Origin: Lachnospiraceae bacterium
GTDB lineage: Bacteria > Bacillota > Clostridia > Lachnospirales > Lachnospiraceae
Length of the DNA stretch: 64,000 bases
Assembly: GCA_017634065.1 (NCBI GenBank)
Contig: JAGBOC010000016.1
Coordinates: 79,316-143,315, forward strand
Reading direction: 5' to 3'
The translations under genes were made by a program, and so were the position numbers. The notes under the pieces are model-generated. The model was not told the DNA's origin. It did not search any database and was given only the letters and a program-made list of their open reading frames with translations. Positions 7,603-16,233 of the stretch are shown in pieces (position 1 is the stretch's first letter; every line of letters begins with the position of its first letter).

Positions 7603-8943
7603 TTATGCTTTAGCTTTTTTAGTAGGAGTTGCTATACCAAGTATTATGAATATCAAGCTTGAGATACCCATAAGAATTGGATACCAGCACCATACAACTA
7701 TAGAAGCAGGAGATATACCAGCAAGTGATCCAGCTGCAAGAAGTTGTCCTGCGTGTGGAGATATACCATTACCTACTGATGAGAATATATCAAGTATAGA
7801 TGCAATTCTCTCTCTTGCTACACCAAACTTATCACCAAGTTCTCTTGCGATAGGTCCGATAGCGATGATAGATACTGTGTTATTAGTAGTTGCTATATCA
7901 ACGATAAATGCAAGGAATGCAAGTGCAAGTTCACAGCCCTTTGAAGACTTAACGTTCTTAGCAAGAGCATTGATAAGCCATTGGATACCGCCAAGATAAT
8001 TCATCATAGCACAAATACCACCGATGAATATAGCGATAACTGCCATATCTTGCATCCACATCATACCTTCATGGATAACTTCAAATACACCTGCTGTGTC
8101 GCCAGTGTGAAGAAGTGGGAACTTACCAATAGCTACACCGATAACTGCTGCAACTGCGATAGAAAGAGTCATAGCAGGTAAAACGTGCATACCGATAAGT
8201 GATAAAACAATGATAAGTAAGAATGGAAGAAGTACTATCCAGTTAATACCTGCAAGGCTTGTAGCCTCTGGTACAGTTATAGGAATAAATGCAAGTGCTA
8301 TAAATGTAATTATAACTGCAGGTAAGCACATAAGGATGTTTTGCTCAAATTTAGATTTCATTGATACTTCTTGAGTAGAAGTAGCAGCGATTGTTGTATC
8401 TGAAATGAATGAGAGGTTATCACCAAACATTGCACCACCAACTACGATACCGCAGATGATAGCAAGTTTAGTTGTCTCATTTCCGATGCTTATAAGTGGG
8501 GCGAAAGCTGTAGCGAATGTCATAACAGTGTTTACAGTTCCCATTGAAGTTCCCATTGAGAAGCTGAATGCCATACTTACCAAGAATATAGCTGGTAAGA
8601 TAAGTCTTGGTGGAAGTAAAGCAACACCGAGTTGACCCATAGCTTCACGAGCACCTGTTGCTATAGAAATTGAATAGAATGCTCCAGCAAGCATGTAGAT
8701 GAATACCATAAGTATAAGTGTATCATCTCCACCGCCTTTACAGAACATTACGATTTTTTCACCTAAAGTTTTCTTATCATTAGGGTTTGGTAAAGCAAGA
8801 GCAATAACTGAAGCAAGGAAAATACCCATCATAAGAGGTAAACTTTGGTCAAATGCGCCAGTTCCAATACCTACTGCAAAGTAAACAATTAAGAATACGA
8901 GTACTGGTAACAATCCTAAAAAACTACCTTTCTCTTTGTTCAT
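7603..8943 (-). CDS. NhaC-family Na+/H+ antiporter-like transporter
   Basis: The 446-aa integral membrane protein has about 11-12 hydrophobic segments. Family hallmarks include the conserved loops MGTSMGTVNTVMTFA and GGAMFGDNLSFISDTTIAAT, and SVGNGISPHAGQLLAAG near the C-terminus. The ion-transporter superfamily includes Na+/H+ antiporters and Na+/malate-lactate exchangers. Because it leads an operon with dehydrogenase, kinase and aldolase, it may import an organic acid with sodium instead of, or as well as, doing pH homeostasis (inference). The AGGAGGATAAA site is strong. It is divergent from the DeoR gene. Confidence 0.85.
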   Translation of the reverse strand: MNKEKGSFLGLLPVLVFLIVYFAVGIGTGAFDQSLPLMMGIFLASVIALALPNPNDKKTLGEKIVMFCKGGGDDTLILMVFIYMLAGAFYSISIATGAREAMGQLGVALLPPRLILPAIFLVSMAFSFSMGTSMGTVNTVMTFATAFAPLISIGNETTKLAIICGIVVGGAMFGDNLSFISDTTIAATSTQEVSMKSKFEQNILMCLPAVIITFIALAFIPITVPEATSLAGINWIVLLPFLLIIVLSLIGMHVLPAMTLSIAVAAVIGVAIGKFPLLHTGDTAGVFEVIHEGMMWMQDMAVIAIFIGGICAMMNYLGGIQWLINALAKNVKSSKGCELALAFLAFIVDIATTNNTVSIIAIGPIARELGDKFGVARERIASILDIFSSVGNGISPHAGQLLAAGSLAGISPASIVVWCWYPILMGISSLIFIILGIATPTKKAKA

Positions 8944-9012
8944 TTTATCCTCCTAAATAAACATGAAATTTTTTTATGTACATAACAGCACATAAATGTA
9001 TGATAGTATTTT

Positions 9013-9024
9013 ACAACTAATTGT
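9013..9024. promoter_or_regulatory. Possible DeoR operator in the divergent intergenic region
   Basis: The small palindrome ACAA-CTAA-TTGT lies next to a TACTAT box that could serve as -10 for the minus-strand operon. Only one clear copy is visible, so this is weak. Confidence 0.3.
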
Positions 9025-9075
9025 CACAAAAATCAACAATTTTTTACATTTTTATGATTTTTTTTGGCATTTTTT

Positions 9076-9104
9076 TTGACATTTTTTGACTTTTATGCTA
9101 CTAT
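9076..9104 (+). promoter_or_regulatory. Sigma-A promoter of the deoR-type gene (leaderless)
   Basis: TTGACA (9076-9081), a 17-bp spacer and TACTAT (9099-9104). The expected transcription start falls at ~9111, which is the A of the ATG. There is no ribosome binding site, so the mRNA is probably leaderless. Confidence 0.75.
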
Positions 9105-9110
9105 TTACCT

Positions 9111-9881
9111 ATGTTAGCACTTGAAAGACAAAAATATATAGAAAAAGAACTTAAAGTTAGTGGTAGCATACTAATATCTGAAATGTCTGCTAAACTCAAA
9201 TGTTCTGAAGAGACCATAAGAAGGGACTTAAGCGAGTTAGAAAAAAAGCAAAAACTTGTTAGGGTTCATGGTGGAGCATATCTCCCACTTGATTCAGATA
9301 AAGGCGTACCAGCTAAAATTAAGGAGATTCTCCTGCCACTTGAGAAGCAAAAGATTGCAGACATTGCAATAAAAAAGTTTATAAATGAAAATGACACTAT
9401 TTTTATAGATAGTAGCACAACCTGCCTTACACTTGCAAGAAAGATTATAGATCTCAACTTAAGTGTAACCATCATTACAAATTCACTACTTATATTTGAA
9501 TATTTTTGTGACAACTCATGTGAAAATGTAAAACTAATAGGTCTAGGTGGTAACTACAGGCAAAGAGCTTGTTCTTTCGTCGGCTATGATACAAGCGAGA
9601 CAATAAAAAAATATTCTGCTGATAAATGTTTCTTAAGCCCCTCTGCTGTAAGTTATGACCATGGAATTTTAGACAATAGTTCAAATGAGTGTGAGATAAG
9701 GAAATCATTTATAAAGCAGTCAAAGCAACACATTTTGTTAATTGACCACACCAAACTTGGCGACACTGCAAATTATGTTATCACAGGTTTAGACGACCTT
9801 GATTTCGTAGTCACTGATGAAATCCCAGAAAAAAAGTGGTTAGATATTTTTGAAACAAAAAAAATAGAATTATATTATTAA
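9111..9881 (+). CDS. DeoR/GlpR-family transcriptional regulator
   Basis: The 256-aa protein has the standard DeoR layout. Residues ~1-56 form the winged helix with the signature ISEMSAKLKCSEETIRRDLSELE and the following VRVHGGA. Residues ~75-230 form the DeoRC sugar-phosphate sensor with DSSTTCLTLA, ITNSL, GLGGNYR and a late HTKLGD. These repressors usually release DNA on binding a phosphorylated sugar, here plausibly the product of the FGGY kinase (inference). It is divergent from the transporter operon and 12 bp upstream of the alcohol dehydrogenase, so it probably controls both arms. There is no ribosome binding site; the promoter places the RNA start at the ATG. Confidence 0.9.
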   Translation: MLALERQKYIEKELKVSGSILISEMSAKLKCSEETIRRDLSELEKKQKLVRVHGGAYLPLDSDKGVPAKIKEILLPLEKQKIADIAIKKFINENDTIFIDSSTTCLTLARKIIDLNLSVTIITNSLLIFEYFCDNSCENVKLIGLGGNYRQRACSFVGYDTSETIKKYSADKCFLSPSAVSYDHGILDNSSNECEIRKSFIKQSKQHILLIDHTKLGDTANYVITGLDDLDFVVTDEIPEKKWLDIFETKKIELYY

Positions 9882-9893
9882 GGAGGATAACAT

Positions 9894-11063
9894 ATGGTTA
9901 ATTTTGATTTTAAAAATCCAGCAAGAATTATTTTCGGCGAAAAATCAATAAGTAAAGTTGAGTCTCTACTTAAAGATTATAATGCCCATTCTGTTCTTTT
10001 AGTAACAGATGGCGGTGGCTTTGCAAAATCTCTCGGCATCTATGATGAGATAAAAAATGCTTGTGATAAAAATGGTATTAAGTTTTATTTCACAGATAAA
10101 GTTGTCCCAAATCCAAAAGTTGAACTCGTTCGTGAGTTGATTCAGATGGGTAAAGATAATAATATTGATTTCTTAATTGCTGTAGGTGGCGGTGGTCCTA
10201 TTGATACAGCAAAATCTGTTGCCATCGGTATACCTTATGACGGCGATGTGTGGGACTTTTTTGATGGTAAATCATTCCCAAAAACTGCCATCCCTCTTGG
10301 TGCAGTAACAACTATCCCAGCATCAGGTTCTGAAACTTCAAATGCCGCTATCCTTTCAAATGGATTATATAAAAAAGGTTTTGAAGATGATATGATACTT
10401 CCAAAGTTTGCTATCATGGATCCTACATATACTTTAGGTCTTCCACCTTTCCAAACATCAGCTGGTTGTGCTGATATAATGTCACATTTGCTTGAAAGAT
10501 ATTTCACTATGGTAGAGCACACTGATGTAACTGATTACTTACTTGAAGGTGCTATAAAGGCTTGTATACTAAACTCACTTCGACTTATGAAAAATCTTAA
10601 AGACTATAATGCAAGAGCAGAGATGCAACTACTTGCTTCTCTTGCACATAATGGAACTCTTGAACTTGGTAGAACCCCTGACTGGGCATCACATAGAATT
10701 GAGCACGAATTAAGCGGACAATATAATATAACTCACGGCGAAGGAATGGCTCTCGTACTAGTTGCTTATATCAAATATATGGCTGATAAGGCACCTAAAA
10801 AGTTTGCACAACTTGCTAATCGTGTATTTGACATTGACTATCATGATTATACAGAAAAAGAGATGGCACTCATACTTGCCGAAAAACTAAATGAGTTCTT
10901 TAAGAAATTGAATTTAAGAACTACTCTCACAGAGTTTGGCATCGGCAAAGAGCATTTCAATGACATGGCTATGAGAGCTACAAATAATGACACAAGCACT
11001 TGTGGCCACTACATACCTATCCATGCAAAAGAGTTTGTAGAGATTTTAGAGATGGCAGTATAA
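9894..11063 (+). CDS. Iron-containing (BdhA/YqhD-like) alcohol dehydrogenase
   Basis: The 389-aa protein begins with FDFKNPARIIFGE, typical of the butanol-dehydrogenase/YqhD group. The NAD(P) motif GGGGPIDTAKSVA is near 100-110. Metal ligands are visible: the Asp and His of ADIMSH, the His of SHRIEHELSG and the His of NITHGEGMALV. It would reduce the aldehyde released by the aldolase (e.g. lactaldehyde or glycolaldehyde) and regenerate NAD(P)+; the aldehyde is inferred. AAGGAGG lies 9 bp upstream, and the gene forms an operon with the deoR-type gene. A strong bidirectional terminator follows. Confidence 0.9.
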   Translation: MVNFDFKNPARIIFGEKSISKVESLLKDYNAHSVLLVTDGGGFAKSLGIYDEIKNACDKNGIKFYFTDKVVPNPKVELVRELIQMGKDNNIDFLIAVGGGGPIDTAKSVAIGIPYDGDVWDFFDGKSFPKTAIPLGAVTTIPASGSETSNAAILSNGLYKKGFEDDMILPKFAIMDPTYTLGLPPFQTSAGCADIMSHLLERYFTMVEHTDVTDYLLEGAIKACILNSLRLMKNLKDYNARAEMQLLASLAHNGTLELGRTPDWASHRIEHELSGQYNITHGEGMALVLVAYIKYMADKAPKKFAQLANRVFDIDYHDYTEKEMALILAEKLNEFFKKLNLRTTLTEFGIGKEHFNDMAMRATNNDTSTCGHYIPIHAKEFVEILEMAV

Positions 11064-11076
11064 AATATAATGATAT

Positions 11077-11109
11077 AAAAAAAGACCAGCAAGATTGCTG
11101 GTCTTTTTT
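11077..11109. terminator. Bidirectional terminator between adh and deoC
   Basis: The stem AAAAAGACCAGCAA / TTGCTGGTCTTTTT has a 2-nt GA apex and is flanked by A- and T-runs on both sides. It serves the plus-strand alcohol dehydrogenase and the minus-strand deoC, which converge here. Confidence 0.9.
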
Positions 11110-11124
11110 ATTAAAGCATTTTTA

Positions 11125-11784
11125 TTAAAACTCTTTTAATATATCTTCTGTCCTACTCACTCCAAATCGTCTCGCTCCTGCTTCGTAAAGCGATTCTATA
11201 TCGGCTTTAGTTTTGATGCCTCCTGCCGCCTTTACATTTATCTTATCGCCTACTACTTCTTTCATAAGTTTTACATCAGAAGCTGTAGCCCCTGTAGGTG
11301 CAAATCCTGTAGATGTTTTCACAAAGTCAACACCTACTTTTTTACATATCTCACAAACTTTTCTCTTTTCATCATCAGTCAGATATGCATTTTCAATTAT
11401 GACTTTAAGGAGTTTATCAGATTTCTTTACTTCGTCAAAGATTTCCTTTATCTCATTTTCCACATAATCATACTTTTTATCTTTTAGTGCAGAGACATTT
11501 ATCACCATATCTATTTCCACTGCGCCATTTTCTATAGCATCTCTTGTCTCAAATACTTTTACTTTAGTTGTATTTTGTCCAAGAGGAAACCCTATCACAG
11601 TACAAACTTTTACTTTAGTATCTTTAAGATACTCACTTGCATATCTCACATAATAAGGATTTATACAAACTGATGCAGTGTTATTACTTTTTGCGAAACT
11701 TAAAACCTTATCAACTGCTGATTTCGTCGCATCGGCTTTTAGTACTGTATGGTCAACCATCGATAAAAAATCTGTCTTATTCAT
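11125..11784 (-). CDS. deoC: Deoxyribose-phosphate aldolase
   Basis: The 219-aa DeoC is full length. The Schiff-base Lys is K156 in FVKTSTGF, the second active-site Lys is K185 in VKAAGGIKT, and the acid Asp is D92 in EIDMVIN. It cleaves 2-deoxyribose-5-phosphate to glyceraldehyde-3-phosphate and acetaldehyde in the cytoplasm. It is the last gene after two ABC transporters, 4 bp from the CUT1 permease. This links the whole block to uptake and breakdown of (deoxy)nucleosides or their sugars. No phosphopentomutase or nucleoside phosphorylase gene is in the window. Confidence 0.95.
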   Translation of the reverse strand: MNKTDFLSMVDHTVLKADATKSAVDKVLSFAKSNNTASVCINPYYVRYASEYLKDTKVKVCTVIGFPLGQNTTKVKVFETRDAIENGAVEIDMVINVSALKDKKYDYVENEIKEIFDEVKKSDKLLKVIIENAYLTDDEKRKVCEICKKVGVDFVKTSTGFAPTGATASDVKLMKEVVGDKINVKAAGGIKTKADIESLYEAGARRFGVSRTEDILKEF

Positions 11785-11788
11785 ACTA

Positions 11789-12631
11789 TTATCCTTTCAC
11801 CGCTCCACTTGTCATACCTTTTATAATATACTTTTGTGCAAATACATAAACTACAACTATAGGAAGAACTGTGAGTACAATAGATGCCATCATAGGACCC
11901 ATCTCAACTTTTCCAAAACTTCCTCTAAAATACTGTATGAGCATCGGTATTGTTCTATACTTTTTTATATCAAGTACAAGTGTAGGAAGCAAATAGTCAT
12001 TCCAGAGCCACATAGCTTCAAGTATTCCGACTGATACTATAGTTGGTTTAAGGATAGGAAGGACTATAAGGAAAAATGTTTGCAAAGGATTACAGCCATC
12101 TATCATAGCCGCTTCTTCTACTTCTATCGGAACTGACTTCATAAATCCAGCAAACATAAACACAGCAAGTCCTGCACCAAATCCAAGATATATCACAAAT
12201 ATATTATAAGGAGTATTAAGTTTTAATGTGTCAGCAGTTTGAGCAAGTGTGAACATAACCATTTGAAATGGCACTACCATTGAAAATACAAATAAGTAGT
12301 AGAGAACACTTGATACCTTGCTTCTAATCCTTGTTATAAAATATGCACACATAGAGCAGCATATAAGTATAGCAATAAGTGATGTCACTGTTATAAATAC
12401 ACTATAGAAAAAACTTTGCAAGAAACCCTGTTTTGTGATAGCAGTTACAAAGTTTTGTAGCCCTATAAATGATTTTGCATTTGGCAATTCAAAAACTGTA
12501 TTGGTAGAAATTGCTGACTCTGTCTTAAATGAGTTAAGCAAAATCATTATGATAGGGTACATATATATAACCGCAACTATAGCAACAAGTATAGCAAATA
12601 TTATATTTAAAAATGTATTTTTCTTTTCCAT
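11789..12631 (-). CDS. CUT1 sugar ABC transporter permease (MalG-like)
   Basis: The 280-aa protein has six membrane segments and the EAA loop EEAAMIDGCNPLQTFFLIVLP that docks the ATPase. The start has an AGGAGG site. It pairs with the MalF-like permease 9 bp upstream and ends 4 bp before deoC. The substrate is unknown; the deoC linkage suggests a pentose or deoxypentose-containing solute (inference). Confidence 0.92.
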   Translation of the reverse strand: MEKKNTFLNIIFAILVAIVAVIYMYPIIMILLNSFKTESAISTNTVFELPNAKSFIGLQNFVTAITKQGFLQSFFYSVFITVTSLIAILICCSMCAYFITRIRSKVSSVLYYLFVFSMVVPFQMVMFTLAQTADTLKLNTPYNIFVIYLGFGAGLAVFMFAGFMKSVPIEVEEAAMIDGCNPLQTFFLIVLPILKPTIVSVGILEAMWLWNDYLLPTLVLDIKKYRTIPMLIQYFRGSFGKVEMGPMMASIVLTVLPIVVVYVFAQKYIIKGMTSGAVKG

Positions 12632-12640
12632 ATTTGCCTC

Positions 12641-13495
12641 CTACTGTTGCACTTCATTATCTCTTGATAATTTAAGTTGTGCAAATGATATAAGTATAAC
12701 TATCAGGAAAAATACTACTGCCTTTGCCTGTCCCATACCCTTCCACTGCATTCCTGCTCTTGCATAGTAAGTATTATAAATATTTAGTGCAAGCATCTCG
12801 GTCGTATGATTTGGGTCACCACCAGTAAGTGCCAAGTTTTGATCAAATAACTTAAATGAATTAGTAAGTGTAAGGAACATACATATAGTGATTGTAGGCA
12901 TAACCATTGGTATTTTTATCTTAAATAAAGTTTGAAGGTCTGTTGCTCCATCTATTTTACTTGCTTCTATAAGACTATCTGGAACTGAATTGAGACCTGC
13001 TATATATATAATCATCATATAGCCTATTTGTTGCCAACACATAAGTATGATTAGCCCCCAAAATCCAGCAACACTATTTAGTGCAAGTAGCGGTTTCCCT
13101 ACTATAGATAGCACACAGTTGATGAGTATCTGCCAAATGTATCCAAGTACTATTCCACCTATCAAGTTTGGCATAAAGAAAACTGCTCTTAAAAAATTAT
13201 TTCCCTTAAACTTTTTCGTAAGCCACAGTGCAATTATAAATGCAAGAACATTTATCGATATGACAGAGCATATAGCAAATCTAAATGTGAACCAAAAACT
13301 TGTTGCAAATTGCGAGTCTGTCGTAAATGCTTTTATGTAATTACTTATTCCTATAAACTTTGCATTATTAACTGTAGTAAATTGACAAAATGATAAATAC
13401 AGTCCCTCTATAAATGGAATTAAAAAGCCTATCATAAAAGCAATTACAGTTGGAAGTAAAAATATCGGCCAGTATTTTTTTAATGCTCTTTCCAT
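12641..13495 (-). CDS. CUT1 sugar ABC transporter permease (MalF-like)
   Basis: The 284-aa inner-membrane protein has about six membrane helices and the EAA loop IEASKIDGATDLQTLFKIKIP. It is the first permease of a MalF/MalG pair downstream of the lipoprotein gene. Its short, direct N-terminal helix lacks the extra periplasmic loop of enterobacterial MalF, as is normal for Firmicutes. It starts 22 bp after the binding-protein stop. Confidence 0.92.
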   Translation of the reverse strand: MERALKKYWPIFLLPTVIAFMIGFLIPFIEGLYLSFCQFTTVNNAKFIGISNYIKAFTTDSQFATSFWFTFRFAICSVISINVLAFIIALWLTKKFKGNNFLRAVFFMPNLIGGIVLGYIWQILINCVLSIVGKPLLALNSVAGFWGLIILMCWQQIGYMMIIYIAGLNSVPDSLIEASKIDGATDLQTLFKIKIPMVMPTITICMFLTLTNSFKLFDQNLALTGGDPNHTTEMLALNIYNTYYARAGMQWKGMGQAKAVVFFLIVILISFAQLKLSRDNEVQQ

Positions 13496-13517
13496 GATAA
13501 CCTTTTATCCTTTCAAA

Positions 13518-14825
13518 TTAGTGAGTTAAATCGTATTCTGTCTTCCATCCATCTACAAATGCAGATACAACTTTTTGCCAGTTCTCATCATTTTGATCTG
13601 CTGCATAAGCTGTAAGTCCTTGACCTACACCATTTTTCCACTCTTCAGATGGCATAGTAGTAAAGCACCATTTTACTGGTTTCTTTCCACTTGCTGTATA
13701 AGAAGTATCTTGTTTTACAAATAAGTTTGGACTACTTGCTGCTTTCTTAAATGGAATTACAAATCCCATATCATTTGCCATTGCTGTAGTTCCTTTCTCA
13801 CTTGTTACACACCAAAGCATAAACTTAAGTGTAGCATCTATATCTTCTTGTTTTGCATTTCCATTTACACACCAGAAGTTTTCTGTTCCAGTGCAAAGTC
13901 CTTGATTTGCTTCATTTCCAACACCGATATATATAGGTATCATAGCAAGGTCATCATCAGTATATCCGCCATTTATTAAGTTGTTGTATTCCCAAGAACC
14001 ATTTTGGAAGAATACAGCCTCTCCTGCTAAAAACTCATTTCTTGAATCATCACCTGTCTTTGATGATAAAAGTTTAGGGTCAGCAGTTGAGTTATTGATG
14101 TAAAGATTCCAGATGTTTCTATAATTATCAAGATAAGTTCCCTTTATAGCAGGAGTTTGCTCGATGCCATCTGTCTCATACTCAAAATAGATAGGAAGAT
14201 TTGCAAGGTGAGTTTTGAATCTCCAATCAGATGATCCATCAAGTCCTGCAGATGTAAATGCTGCAAAACCAAGTTCGCTCTTTCTTGCTGTTATATCTTC
14301 TGCAATTCTCTTTAAATCTTCAAATGACTTAATATCAGTTACTTGATATCCAGCCTTTGCAAGGAGAGTCTTATTAACTATTATTCCATAACTCTCGATA
14401 ACATATGCTATAGCATTTACTTTATTGCCATCAAGTAATGCAAATGAATCTGAAGTTAATTCTTTGTAAACATCAGTTCCTTTTAAGTCATAACATACAT
14501 CTTTCCAGTTAGCGATACCAACAGGTCCGTTTACTTGGAAAAGTGTAGGAGCACTTGATTTGCTCATTTCACTCATAAGTGTAGTCTCATAATTTCCAGA
14601 TGCAGCTGTAACAACTGTTACCTTTACACCTGTCTCAGCAGTATAGTCAGAAGCCAATTTTTGCCAAGCTGAATCAGCCTCTGGTTTAAAGTTAAGATAG
14701 TAAACTGATCCTGCTCCATCAGTACTGGTAGTAGTGTCTGCACTTGTGGTAGCACTGCTATTTCCACATGCAACTAACCCTAAAATAAGTGTTAGTGCCA
14801 TAAAAATTGATAAAAACTTTTTCAT
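13518..14825 (-). CDS. CUT1 sugar ABC transporter substrate-binding lipoprotein
   Basis: The protein is ~435 aa. It begins MKKFLSIFMALTLILGLVAC, with a lipobox LVAC and a Ser/Thr-rich linker after the Cys. I use the ATG at 14825, 7-8 bp after GGAGGAAA, rather than the codon at 14840. The rest is an extracellular solute-binding family 1 fold, with YYLNFKPEADSAWQKLASDY at the first strand and GEAVFFQNGSWEYNNL in the hinge/ligand region. It captures a sugar or oligosaccharide outside the membrane for the permease pair. The ligand is not deducible. Confidence 0.92.
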   Translation of the reverse strand: MKKFLSIFMALTLILGLVACGNSSATTSADTTTSTDGAGSVYYLNFKPEADSAWQKLASDYTAETGVKVTVVTAASGNYETTLMSEMSKSSAPTLFQVNGPVGIANWKDVCYDLKGTDVYKELTSDSFALLDGNKVNAIAYVIESYGIIVNKTLLAKAGYQVTDIKSFEDLKRIAEDITARKSELGFAAFTSAGLDGSSDWRFKTHLANLPIYFEYETDGIEQTPAIKGTYLDNYRNIWNLYINNSTADPKLLSSKTGDDSRNEFLAGEAVFFQNGSWEYNNLINGGYTDDDLAMIPIYIGVGNEANQGLCTGTENFWCVNGNAKQEDIDATLKFMLWCVTSEKGTTAMANDMGFVIPFKKAASSPNLFVKQDTSYTASGKKPVKWCFTTMPSEEWKNGVGQGLTAYAADQNDENWQKVVSAFVDGWKTEYDLTH

Positions 14826-14848
14826 AATAATTTCCTCCAAATATTTTT

Positions 14849-15955
14849 TTACATTATAGATTGTTTAGTATCAATATCAAATAAATGAACATTATGGGCA
14901 TTGACTTTAAGTTTAAGTTGCTCACCTATTTCATATTGATTATTTTTCGCAAGTTTAGCGACAAGGTTTTGTTTCTCAAGTTCAAAATATAGATATCCTT
15001 CTGAACCCATATTTTCATATACACTCACTTTGACATTGACAATATTTTGTGTCACATCATCATCCTTCTCAAGCACTTTAAAATCTTCAGGTCTTATGCC
15101 AAGAACTATTTTTTTCTCTACATAGTCACCTTGTATGAGTGCCTTTGATTTATCTTTTGCAAGTGTTATTCTGCTTGTCCCAAAGCAAAGTTCACAAGTA
15201 TCTCCATTTTTTGCAACCATAGCATCTATAAGATTCATCTGAGGCGAACCTATAAATGTTGCTACAAACATATTTTTAGGATGGTCATAAAGATTTTTTG
15301 GAGTATCAACTTGCATAATCTCTCCATGGTTTATAACCACTATCCTTGTCCCAAGGGTCATAGCTTCAACCTGATCATGAGTAACATATATTATAGTTGC
15401 ACCAAGATCTTTATGAAGTTTATTAAGCTCAACTCTCATTTGAGACCGAAGTTTTGCATCAAGATTACTCAGTGGCTCATCCATAAGAAATACTTTTGGA
15501 TTTCTGACTATTGCTCTACCCATCGCAACTCTTTGTCTCTGACCACCAGAAAGTTGTCCCGGCTTTCTATCAAGCAAATGCTCTATTTCCAAAATCTTCG
15601 CTGCCTTTTTTACTTTCTGATCTATGACATCTTTATCAACTTTCTTAAGCTTCTGTGAAAATGCCATATTATCATACACTGTCATATGTGGATAAAGAGC
15701 ATAGCTTTGGAAAACCATTGCGATATCTCTGTCTTTTGGCTCAACATCATTTACAAGTTTATCATCAATATATAGTTCTCCTGCACTTATAGTCTCAAGC
15801 CCTGCAATCATTCGAAGCATAGTTGTTTTTCCGCATCCAGATGGTCCAACAAATATAATAAACTCTTTGTCATCAATATCTAAATTAAAATCAGATATTG
15901 CTTTGAACCCATTGCTGTAAACTTTTTGTACGTGTTTAATTTTAAGACTTGACAT
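14849..15955 (-). CDS. CUT1 sugar ABC transporter ATPase (MsmK/UgpC-like)
   Basis: The 368-aa protein has Walker A GPSGCGKTT near 38-46, signature LSGGQRQRV, Walker B VFLMDEPLSNLD and switch His VTHDQVEA. A C-terminal TOBE/OB regulatory domain includes LGIRPEDF, as in MsmK/MalK/UgpC. It powers the downstream permease pair and may serve other CUT1 systems in the cell, as MsmK does. AAGGAGG precedes the ATG; the next gene begins 24 bp downstream. Confidence 0.93.
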   Translation of the reverse strand: MSSLKIKHVQKVYSNGFKAISDFNLDIDDKEFIIFVGPSGCGKTTMLRMIAGLETISAGELYIDDKLVNDVEPKDRDIAMVFQSYALYPHMTVYDNMAFSQKLKKVDKDVIDQKVKKAAKILEIEHLLDRKPGQLSGGQRQRVAMGRAIVRNPKVFLMDEPLSNLDAKLRSQMRVELNKLHKDLGATIIYVTHDQVEAMTLGTRIVVINHGEIMQVDTPKNLYDHPKNMFVATFIGSPQMNLIDAMVAKNGDTCELCFGTSRITLAKDKSKALIQGDYVEKKIVLGIRPEDFKVLEKDDDVTQNIVNVKVSVYENMGSEGYLYFELEKQNLVAKLAKNNQYEIGEQLKLKVNAHNVHLFDIDTKQSIM

Positions 15956-15974
15956 TTTGCCTCCTTTCTTCCAA

Positions 15975-16205
15975 TTATTTTGAAGCGTCTAATATATTTT
16001 TGCAAATATTTTGCACTTCTTCACTACTTTTTATTTTGCCATTAGCATATAAATCTGCATTACTGATTAGCACATCATATTTTTCTTTTGCAAGATTTGT
16101 ATCTATATTATCAAGATATTCACTTGCTACAATTTTTAAGTCCTCATCTAAATTATATATTTCAAGTAACTCCTTCACCTTCTCAATAGTTTTTAACTTA
16201 TCCAT
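15975..16205 (-). CDS. Small 76-aa cytoplasmic protein of unknown function
   Basis: The protein is acidic-helical, beginning MDKLKTIEKVKELLEIYN, with no signal peptide, Cys pair or membrane segment. A good AAGGAG site precedes the ATG. It sits exactly between the Nup-type permeases and the CUT1 ATPase in one minus-strand run, with 19-28 bp gaps, so it is very likely translated. I do not recognise the family; a small adaptor or regulator of the transport block is only a guess. Confidence 0.7.
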   Translation of the reverse strand: MDKLKTIEKVKELLEIYNLDEDLKIVASEYLDNIDTNLAKEKYDVLISNADLYANGKIKSSEEVQNICKNILDASK

Positions 16206-16233
16206 ATAACTCCTTTCAATTTACAAAGGCTTC

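Noticed and set aside
4153-11063. Classical L-fucose or L-rhamnose operon
   Set aside because: No isomerase, mutarotase or fucose permease is present, and the transporter and hydroxyacid dehydrogenase do not fit.
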